Assembly (NCBI GenBank): GCA_945927915.1
Contig: CAMEMX010000115.1
Coordinates: forward strand, 1-5,138
Reading direction: 5' to 3'
DNA length: 5,138 nucleotides
Source of the DNA: an uncultured Clostridia bacterium
GTDB lineage: Bacteria; Bacillota; Clostridia; Oscillospirales; Oscillospiraceae
Positions 1-5,138 of this stretch are shown piece by piece. Each line of letters starts with the position of its first letter. Position 1 is the stretch's first letter. The notes below the pieces were generated by a model, which ran no database searches, was not told the origin of the DNA, and was given only the letters and a program-made list of their open reading frames with translations. The position numbers were made by a program, and so were the translations under genes.

Positions 1-1128
1 CTGATGGTGTTGACGGAAAATACCGCAAAGCCCGCCGTACCCTTCGGAGGAAAGTACCGCATCATTGATTTCCCGCTTTCCAACTGTGTCAATTCCGGCA
101 TCGACACGGTCGGTATCCTCACGCAGTATCAGCCCCTGGAGCTGAACGAGTATATCGGCAACGGCCAGCCGTGGCGCCTGAACCGCTCGCATGGCGGCGT
201 GCAGGTGCTGCCGCCCTATGCCCGCAGCAAAAAGTCCGAGTGGTACAAGGGCACGGCAAACGCGATCTACCAGAACATCCCCTTTATCGAGCGCTACGAT
301 CCCGACAACGTGCTCATTCTCTCCGGCGACCACATCTATAAGATGGATTACGCCGCCATGCTGCGCTACCACGAGCAGAAGAACGCCGACTGCACCATCG
401 CCGTGCGCACCGTCCCGCTCGCGGAGGCCAGCCGCTTCGGCATTATGAACACGACCGAAGACGGCGCGATCTACGAATTTGAGGAAAAGCCCAAGCGCCC
501 GAAGAGCACCAACGCCTCCATGGGCATCTACATCTTCAAATGGAGCGTCCTGCGCGAATTCCTGATCGCGGACGAGGAGGACCCGACCTCCGAAAACGAC
601 TTCGGCAAGAACGTCATTCCCGCCCTGCTGAACAGCGGACACAAGCTCTTTGCCTACGAGTTCCGCGGCTACTGGAAGGACGTCGGCACCATCAACTCCC
701 TCTGGGAGGCGAACATGGAGCTGCTGGGCACGGAGCCGGCCTTCAACATCAACGGCGAAAAGGGCCAGCGCATCTACGCCAGAAACTACGCCATGCCCTC
801 GAGCTTCATCGCCAAAGAGTCAAAGAACATCAACAGCTTTATTGCTGAGGGCTGCGAGATCTACGGCAGCATCACGCATTCGATCATCTCCACCGGCTGC
901 ACCGTCGAGTCGGGCGCCATCGTGGAGGACAGCGTCATCATGCCGAACGTCGTCATCGAGTCCGGCGCCATCATCCGCCACGCCATCGTCGGCGAGGACT
1001 GCCGCATCTGCCGCGGTGCGGTGATCGGCGGCAGCTTCGCCGAGAACGAGGCGAAAAAGATCAGCGTTGTCGGCAAGAAAAAGACCATCGGCGCCAACGA
1101 GACCGTCAAGCCCGGCGAAATTTATTAA
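1..1128 (+). CDS. glgC: Glucose-1-phosphate adenylyltransferase (ADP-glucose pyrophosphorylase), catalytic subunit, 5'-partial
   Basis: Makes ADP-glucose and pyrophosphate from glucose-1-phosphate and ATP, the committed step of bacterial glycogen synthesis in the cytoplasm. Reading frame 1 is open from the first base to TAA at 1126-1128 (375 residues visible). The visible part opens with [20 protein letters not shown], which aligns just after the GGxGxRL nucleotide-binding loop of the family, so about 18-20 N-terminal residues including the catalytic Arg lie before the window. The in-frame ATG at 4 is therefore not the start. Seen here: the [11 protein letters not shown] segment (Lys at 28-30), [10 protein letters not shown] with the catalytic Asp at 328-330, the glucose-1-phosphate-binding EEKP (Lys at 487-489) and YWKDVGT (Asp at 679-681, equivalent to E. 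coli Asp276). From about 830 to 1040 a run of hexapeptide-type repeats forms the C-terminal left-handed beta-helix used for oligomerisation and allostery. All active-site residues visible are intact. First gene of the visible operon, followed 25 nt later by its paralogue glgD. Confidence 0.97.
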   Translation: MMVLTENTAKPAVPFGGKYRIIDFPLSNCVNSGIDTVGILTQYQPLELNEYIGNGQPWRLNRSHGGVQVLPPYARSKKSEWYKGTANAIYQNIPFIERYDPDNVLILSGDHIYKMDYAAMLRYHEQKNADCTIAVRTVPLAEASRFGIMNTTEDGAIYEFEEKPKRPKSTNASMGIYIFKWSVLREFLIADEEDPTSENDFGKNVIPALLNSGHKLFAYEFRGYWKDVGTINSLWEANMELLGTEPAFNINGEKGQRIYARNYAMPSSFIAKESKNINSFIAEGCEIYGSITHSIISTGCTVESGAIVEDSVIMPNVVIESGAIIRHAIVGEDCRICRGAVIGGSFAENEAKKISVVGKKKTIGANETVKPGEIY

Positions 1129-1136
1129 AACAGGGA

Positions 1137-1144
1137 AGGGGAGG
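1137..1144 (+). promoter_or_regulatory. Ribosome binding site of glgD
   Basis: AGGGGAGG lies in the glgC-glgD gap and ends 9 nt before the ATG at 1154. It decides the start. The same frame is open further upstream (to an ATG at 1067 inside glgC), but that extension overlaps glgC, resembles nothing in the family and has no such site. The next ATG at 1163 would be 18 nt away. Confidence 0.8.
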
Positions 1145-1153
1145 AATCAAACC

Positions 1154-2272
1154 ATGACAACAATGGGTATCATTTTTGCGAACATCTATGACAGCTCCCT
1201 CGGTGAGCTGACGAACAAGCGCACCATGGCGTCCCTGCCCTACGGCGGGCGCTACCGTCAGATCGACTTTTCCCTGTCCAACATGACAAACTCCGGCATC
1301 CGCCACATCGGCATCATCACCAAGTACAACTACCAGTCCCTGATGAACCACATCGGCTCCGGTCAGGAGTGGGACCTCGACCTGGAGGAGGGCGGCCTGG
1401 AGTACCTGACGCCCTTCGCCGTCGGACACAACGGCTCCTACCGCGGCAAGCTCGACGCCCTCAACTCCGCCAGAGCTTTCCTGGTGCATTCCAAGGAGGA
1501 CTACATCGTCATGGCTGACAGCGGCGTGCTGTGCGCCATCGACTTCCGTGAGGTCGTCGAGGACCACATCGCCTCGGGCGCGGACGTCACCGTCGTCGTC
1601 AAGGACGGCATCTGCAACGGCGTCAAGCAGCTCGACATGGCTGTGAAGGTCGACGAAAACAACCGCGTGACCGACCTCGCCGTCGATTACTGCGCCGAAG
1701 AGAGCTATCTTGCCTCAATGGGCATCTTCGTCATCAGCCGCGAGCGGCTGATCCGTGAGGTCACCGAGGCTGTCGCGCGCAACCGCTACCGCTTCGAGCG
1801 CGACCTCGTCATGCACGGCTTCGCCGAGGACGGCCTGCGCATCAACGCCTACCGCTTCCAGGGTGTGGCGCTGTTCAACGAGAGCACGGCGGAATTCTAC
1901 CGCAACAGCCTCGCGCTGATCGACCCGGAGATCCGCCACGGTCTGTTCAACCGCAGCAACCGCACCATTTATACCAAGGTGCGCGACGAGGTGCCGACCT
2001 ATTACGGCGAATTTTCCGAGATCGACGACTGCATCGTCGCCGACGGCTGCACCCTCGAGGGCAGCGCGAGCAACTCCGTCCTCTTCCGCGGCGTCAGGCT
2101 GGGCAAGGACGCCGTCGTGCGTGACAGCGTCATCATGCAGGGCACGGTCATCGGCGAGGGCGCACAGCTCGAATGCGTCATCATGGACAAGGATGTCGTC
2201 GTCCGTCCGGGCGCCGTCCTGCGCGGCACAAAGGATCATCCGCTGATCTTCAAAAGAGGAGAGATCGTATGA
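1154..2272 (+). CDS. glgD: GlgD, non-catalytic regulatory paralogue of ADP-glucose pyrophosphorylase
   Basis: The product is 372 residues, the usual GlgD length. It has the same fold order as GlgC: a nucleotidyltransferase-like domain (about 1-245, with YGGRYRQIDFSLSN at 30-43 and ASMGIF at 187-192) and a C-terminal hexapeptide beta-helix (about 280-360). The active site is degenerate. By alignment to the GlgC next door, the catalytic Arg of GxRL is Ser15, the Lys of KPAVPFGG is Met25, the catalytic Asp of SGDHIYK is Gly124, the Lys of EEKP is Asp178 and the Asp of YWKDVGT is Phe241. This fits the known role of Firmicutes GlgD as a partner that modulates GlgC in a heterotetramer; its binding to this GlgC is inferred. 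It starts 25 nt after glgC and its stop overlaps the glgA start by 4 nt. No frameshift is seen. Confidence 0.95.
   Translation: MTTMGIIFANIYDSSLGELTNKRTMASLPYGGRYRQIDFSLSNMTNSGIRHIGIITKYNYQSLMNHIGSGQEWDLDLEEGGLEYLTPFAVGHNGSYRGKLDALNSARAFLVHSKEDYIVMADSGVLCAIDFREVVEDHIASGADVTVVVKDGICNGVKQLDMAVKVDENNRVTDLAVDYCAEESYLASMGIFVISRERLIREVTEAVARNRYRFERDLVMHGFAEDGLRINAYRFQGVALFNESTAEFYRNSLALIDPEIRHGLFNRSNRTIYTKVRDEVPTYYGEFSEIDDCIVADGCTLEGSASNSVLFRGVRLGKDAVVRDSVIMQGTVIGEGAQLECVIMDKDVVVRPGAVLRGTKDHPLIFKRGEIV
2256..2261 (+). promoter_or_regulatory. Ribosome binding site of glgA, inside the end of glgD
   Basis: GAGGAG, within the last codons of glgD, ends 7 nt before the ATG at 2269. It supports this glgA start. 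The frame is open upstream to an ATG at 2173, but that extension would lie within glgD and has no family resemblance. Confidence 0.8.
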
Positions 2273-3699
2273 AAATCGCAATGGTAGCCTCCGAAGCTGC
2301 ACCGCTGATCAAGACGGGCGGCCTCGGAGACGTGATGCAGGCGCTCCCGGCCGAGCTGGCAAAAAAGCCCGGTAACGAGGTCTGCCTCTTTCTCCCGTAT
2401 TATAAGCGCATCAAGCAGAACAGCGCCGTCGAGGTCGAGCAGGTCGGCTCCTTCTCGATTGACCTGTCCTGGCGTGAGAGCTATGTCGGCATCCTGCGCC
2501 TGAAGTCCGGCAAGGACGGCCTGCAGATCTATTTTATCGACAACGATTATTATTTCGGCGCCCGCGGCACGGTCTACGGCGACTTTGACGACGGCGAGCG
2601 CTTCGCCTATTTCTCCAAGGCGGTCATGGCTGCGCTGTACTATCTGGACTTCAAGCCCGATATTCTGCACTGCCACGACTGGCAGTCGGCCATGGCGGTC
2701 ATCTACTGCCGCGCGCTCTACGGCTCGTGGTGCCCGAACGCCAAGACTGTCTTCACCATCCACAACGTCGAGTATCAGGGCTGGGCGGAGGCTTCCTTCT
2801 TCCAGAACACGCTCGGCCTGCCGGAGGAATACCGCGGCAAGCTGACCTTCGACGGCGCGATCAACGTGATGAAGGGCGCCATCGAGGTGGCGGACATCGT
2901 GACGACCGTCTCGAAGACCTATGCCGAGGAGCTTTGCTACCCGTACTATGCCCACCGTCTTGACGGCGTGCTGCGCGGCGTGTGGCTCTGGGGTATCACC
3001 AACGGCATCGACACCGGGGTCTATGACCCCGCGACCGACCGGGCGCTTGCGGTCAACTACAGCGCGGACAAGATGCTCGGCAAGTGGGACAACAAGCGCG
3101 CCCTGCGCGAGGAGCTGGGTCTGCGCACCGACACCGACGCGCCCATCCTCGCCATGGTCACGCGTCTGGCCGGACACAAGGGCATCGACCTGCTGTGCTA
3201 CATCGCCAACCGCCTGATGGAGCGCGAGGTGCAGCTCGTCGTGGTCGGCACGGGCGAAAAGCAGTATGAATACGCCCTGAGCGCGCTGGCCCGTCAGTAT
3301 CCGGGCAGAGTTTCGGTGCAGCTCCGCTTCGACCCGGCGCTCGCTTCGCGGGTCTATGCCGGCGCGGATATGTATCTGATGCCGTCGAAGTCCGAGCCGT
3401 GCGGCCTGTCGCAGCTCATCGCCATGCGCTACGGCACGATCCCCGTCGTCGCCGCAACCGGCGGCCTGCGCGACACCGTCCCGCCCTACAACGGTCAGAC
3501 CGGTGAGGGCAGGGGCTTCACGTTCCAGAGCTATAACGCGGACGACTTCCTCGGCGCTATTGACCGCGCGGTCGGTTTGTATTATAATGACCGCGACCAA
3601 TGGAACGCGCTCGCCAGACGCGACATGGAATGCGATTTCAGCTGGCGTCTGCCCGCTGAAGAATATATGCAGCTTTACACGGAGCTGCGCAGCAAATGA
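2269..3699 (+). CDS. glgA: Glycogen synthase, ADP-glucose dependent (GT5 family)
   Basis: Transfers glucose from ADP-glucose to the non-reducing end of an alpha-1,4-glucan. The product is 476 residues, full length for bacterial GlgA (about 470-480). The N-terminal Rossmann half starts MKIAMVASEAAPLIKTGGLG, with the ADP-glucose-binding Lys15 in KTGGL. It continues with HCHDW (His136, Asp137) and TIHNVEYQG. The second half contains ITNGID, TRLAGHKG (Arg299, Lys304) and SEPCGLSQ (Glu376), matching E. coli Arg300, Lys305 and Glu377, so all key catalytic positions are present. The TGGL(R)DTV loop is also there; the residue pair before it is Ala-Ala, where many homologues carry an Arg. The start at 2269 overlaps the glgD stop as ATGA, which suggests translational coupling. 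The 3' end contains a promoter-like sequence described separately. Codon use is C/G-ending like its neighbours, except for a short AT-richer patch at about 3577-3588. Confidence 0.97.
   Translation: MKIAMVASEAAPLIKTGGLGDVMQALPAELAKKPGNEVCLFLPYYKRIKQNSAVEVEQVGSFSIDLSWRESYVGILRLKSGKDGLQIYFIDNDYYFGARGTVYGDFDDGERFAYFSKAVMAALYYLDFKPDILHCHDWQSAMAVIYCRALYGSWCPNAKTVFTIHNVEYQGWAEASFFQNTLGLPEEYRGKLTFDGAINVMKGAIEVADIVTTVSKTYAEELCYPYYAHRLDGVLRGVWLWGITNGIDTGVYDPATDRALAVNYSADKMLGKWDNKRALREELGLRTDTDAPILAMVTRLAGHKGIDLLCYIANRLMEREVQLVVVGTGEKQYEYALSALARQYPGRVSVQLRFDPALASRVYAGADMYLMPSKSEPCGLSQLIAMRYGTIPVVAATGGLRDTVPPYNGQTGEGRGFTFQSYNADDFLGAIDRAVGLYYNDRDQWNALARRDMECDFSWRLPAEEYMQLYTELRSK
3560..3588 (+). promoter_or_regulatory. 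Candidate internal sigma-A promoter for glgP
   Basis: TTGACC at 3560-3565 (5 of 6 matches to the -35 consensus) and TATAAT at 3583-3588 (perfect -10) are separated by exactly 17 nt. They lie inside glgA, over codons for residues I431 to N440. Transcription would be expected to start near 3595, giving a leader of about 140 nt before the glgP ATG at 3736. The box sits in a GC-rich gene; it uses TAT and AAT codons and is preceded by the only TTG leucine codon I find in glgA. It is predicted from sequence only. Part of the match could come from the encoded IDRAV...LYYND segment, which is semi-conserved in GlgA proteins. Confidence 0.5.
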
Positions 3700-3725
3700 C
3701 CCTATATTTTACAGAAAGAGTTTTT

Positions 3726-3731
3726 AGGAGG
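3726..3731 (+). promoter_or_regulatory. Ribosome binding site of glgP
   Basis: A perfect AGGAGG lies in the 36-nt, AT-rich glgA-glgP gap. It is 4 nt before the ATG at 3736, which is slightly short spacing. It is the strongest ribosome binding site in the window and fixes the glgP start upstream of the Lys/Thr-rich tail. Confidence 0.85.
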
Positions 3732-3735
3732 ACCC

Positions 3736-5138
3736 ATGAAAAAGCAAACACCCAAGCAGACTACGACGAAAAAGACTGCCGCACCCCTGCGTGAGGAGCA
3801 GAAGGTGGATGTGATGAAGGTGCTGACCGAGACCCTGCTGCGCAGCAGCGGCTGCACGCTCTCCGAAGCGACCGAAAAGCAGATCTACCGCGCTCTGTGC
3901 ACCGCCGTGCGTGAGCTGCTCAACGATAAAAACCGCCTGTTTAATAACCGCTGCGCCGCAGAGGAGCGCAAAGAGGTCTACTATATGTCGATGGAATTCC
4001 TCGTCGGCACGAACCTGCGCAACAACCTCTTCAACCTCGGCCTTGAGACCGAGTGCCGCGAGGGCCTGAAAAAGGCGGGTATCAATATCGACGACATCTA
4101 CGCGCTGGAGCCGGACGCCGGCCTCGGCAACGGCGGCCTCGGCAGACTTGCCTCGTGCTATATGGACGCTGCCACCGGCATGGCCTATCCCGTCACCGGC
4201 TATTCCATCCGCTATGAGTTCGGCATTTTCCGCCAGAAGATCGTCGACGGCTGGCAGATGGAGTTCCCCGACAACTGGCTGGAAATGGGCGACGTCTGGC
4301 TGCGTGCCCGCGAGGACGATGCGGTCGAGGTCAAATTCGGCGGCGAGGTGCGCGAGTGGGTCGACAACGGACGCTTCAAGGTCGCGCAGGTCGGCTATAA
4401 CTCCGTCATCGCCGTGCCGCACGATATGTTCATCTCCGGCTACGACAGCGACGCCGCCAACCGCCTGATCCTCTGGAGCGCCAAGCTGCCGCAGAGCTTC
4501 GATATGGCGGCCTTCTCCCGCGGCGACTATGTCCGCGCACTGGAGCAGAACGCGATGGCAGAGACGATCTCCAAGGTGCTCTATCCCGCCGACGACCACA
4601 TCCAGGGCAAGCGCCTGCGCCTGAAACAGCAATATCTGCTGGTGTCCGCTTCTCTGCAAAGCATCCTCAAAAAGCATTATAAGAAGTACCGCACCTTCGA
4701 CAACCTGGCCGATAAGGTCGCCATCCACATCAACGACACCCATCCGGCCCTCTGCGTGCCGGAGCTGATGCGCCTGCTCGTCGACGAGCATGACTACGGC
4801 TGGGATCAGGCGTGGGACATCACCTGCAAGACCCTGTCCTACACCAACCACACCGTCATGAGCGAGGCCCTTGAGCGCTGGAGCGTCGACCTGTTCCGTG
4901 AGCAGCTCCCGCGTATCTACTCCATCTGCGCGGAGATCAACCGCCGCCTGATCGAGCAGCTCTGCAAGGTCTACCCGAACGACTGGGGCAAGATCAACTA
5001 TATGGCTGTCATCGCCAACAACGAGGTGCGCATGGCGAACCTCTGCCTCGCCGCCTGCCATAAGGTCAACGGCGTGTCCAAGCTGCACACCGACATCCTG
5101 CGCAACGGCATCTTCCGCGATTACTGCCAGATCACGCC
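3736..5138 (+). CDS. glgP: Glycogen/maltodextrin phosphorylase (GT35), 3'-partial
   Basis: Releases glucose-1-phosphate from the non-reducing ends of glycogen by phosphorolysis, with pyridoxal phosphate as cofactor. The frame is open from ATG 3736 to the window edge (467 complete codons plus 2 nt), a little over half of the usual ~800 residues. Visible family landmarks in order are VYYMSMEFLVG (about 81-91), EPDAGLGNGGLGRLAS (125-140), YSIRYEFGIFRQK (about 157-169), LYPADDHIQGKRLRLKQQYL (about 289-308), INDTHPALCVPEL (332-344) and YTNHTVMSEALERW (369-382). His372 corresponds to the rabbit catalytic-site His377. The pyridoxal-phosphate Lys motif (EASGTGNMK type) lies beyond the window. The first ~17 residues, MKKQTPKQTTTKKTAAP, are a basic, probably disordered tail before the first conserved helix. 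No frameshift is seen. It lies 36 nt after glgA and is read either with the operon or from the candidate promoter in glgA. Glycogen rather than maltodextrin as substrate is inferred from the neighbours. Confidence 0.95.
   Translation, partial: MKKQTPKQTTTKKTAAPLREEQKVDVMKVLTETLLRSSGCTLSEATEKQIYRALCTAVRELLNDKNRLFNNRCAAEERKEVYYMSMEFLVGTNLRNNLFNLGLETECREGLKKAGINIDDIYALEPDAGLGNGGLGRLASCYMDAATGMAYPVTGYSIRYEFGIFRQKIVDGWQMEFPDNWLEMGDVWLRAREDDAVEVKFGGEVREWVDNGRFKVAQVGYNSVIAVPHDMFISGYDSDAANRLILWSAKLPQSFDMAAFSRGDYVRALEQNAMAETISKVLYPADDHIQGKRLRLKQQYLLVSASLQSILKKHYKKYRTFDNLADKVAIHINDTHPALCVPELMRLLVDEHDYGWDQAWDITCKTLSYTNHTVMSEALERWSVDLFREQLPRIYSICAEINRRLIEQLCKVYPNDWGKINYMAVIANNEVRMANLCLAACHKVNGVSKLHTDILRNGIFRDYCQIT

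Noticed and set aside
4..6. ATG as a possible glgC start
   Set aside because: Frame 1 is open to the window edge. The family has a GGxGxRL loop directly before this point, so the residue is internal (just after the catalytic Arg-Leu) and the gene is simply cut by the window.
1067..1153. N-terminal extension of glgD from the ATG at 1067
   Set aside because: It overlaps glgC out of frame, encodes a Pro/Arg/Lys-rich stretch unlike any GlgD N-terminus, and lacks a binding site. The ATG at 1154 has one.
2459..2487. TTGACC with a TATGTC 17 nt downstream in glgA as a promoter
   Set aside because: The -10 matches only 3 of 6 bases. The TTGACC comes from an Ile-Asp-Leu codon run.
2236..3600. Long open frame on the minus strand across glgA (454 codons)
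   Set aside because: It is a shadow of glgA for the same compositional reason. The equal length to the other antisense frame is coincidence, and no recognisable domain is present.
3615..3651. Inverted repeat CAGACGC ... GCGTCTG in the leader downstream of the candidate promoter
   Set aside because: It is seven base pairs with a 23-nt loop in GC-rich coding sequence. That is within chance expectation, and there is no known regulatory motif.
3669..3688. Small hairpin GCAGCT-8 nt-AGCTGC at the end of glgA, as a terminator or attenuator
   Set aside because: The stem is only 6 bp, it lies inside coding sequence and no U-run follows directly. The nearest T-runs are about 18 and 32 nt downstream, so it is not a credible intrinsic terminator.
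3703..3708. TATATT in the glgA-glgP gap as a -10 box
   Set aside because: No -35-like hexamer lies at 16-18 nt upstream. TTTACA at 3674-3679 is 23 nt away, which is too far.
3724..5088. Long open frame on the minus strand across glgP (454 codons)
   Set aside because: It is antisense to an unmistakable glgP. GC-rich third positions suppress stop codons on the opposite strand. Its translation is Val/Ala/Asp/Leu-rich without family motifs.

Overview
The window is a compact, co-directional glycogen-metabolism operon on the + strand: glgC (5' end cut off by the window), glgD, glgA and glgP (3' end cut off). All four genes read in the same direction. The gaps are 25 nt (glgC-glgD), a 4-nt overlap (glgD-glgA) and 36 nt (glgA-glgP). 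There is no gene-free stretch longer than 36 nt, and I see no RNA gene, mobile element, CRISPR array or repeat.

Organism: a glgC-glgD pair in tandem is characteristic of Firmicutes, because GlgD is a Firmicutes-type regulatory paralogue of ADP-glucose pyrophosphorylase. The purine-rich, AGGAGG-type ribosome binding sites agree. The DNA is GC-rich (about 60% by eye), with strong preference for C or G at third positions and CTG/CTC for leucine. Together these suggest a high-GC member of the Clostridia, for example the Oscillospirales/Ruminococcaceae of the gut. The genus is not determined, and this placement is inference.

How the genes work together: GlgC, with GlgD as its presumed non-catalytic partner, makes ADP-glucose from glucose-1-phosphate and ATP. 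GlgA transfers the glucosyl unit to the growing alpha-1,4-glucan. GlgP releases glucose-1-phosphate from the same polymer by phosphorolysis. The branching enzyme GlgB is not in the window and would have to lie upstream, downstream or elsewhere.

The content is largely ordinary. The signal I consider most worth checking is a near-consensus sigma-A promoter (TTGACC, 17 nt, TATAAT) inside the 3' end of glgA. It could transcribe glgP separately from the synthetic genes. Also of note, GlgD has lost every catalytic or substrate-binding residue I could align to GlgC, and GlgP carries a Lys/Thr-rich N-terminal tail. I did not find evidence of a previously undescribed system.
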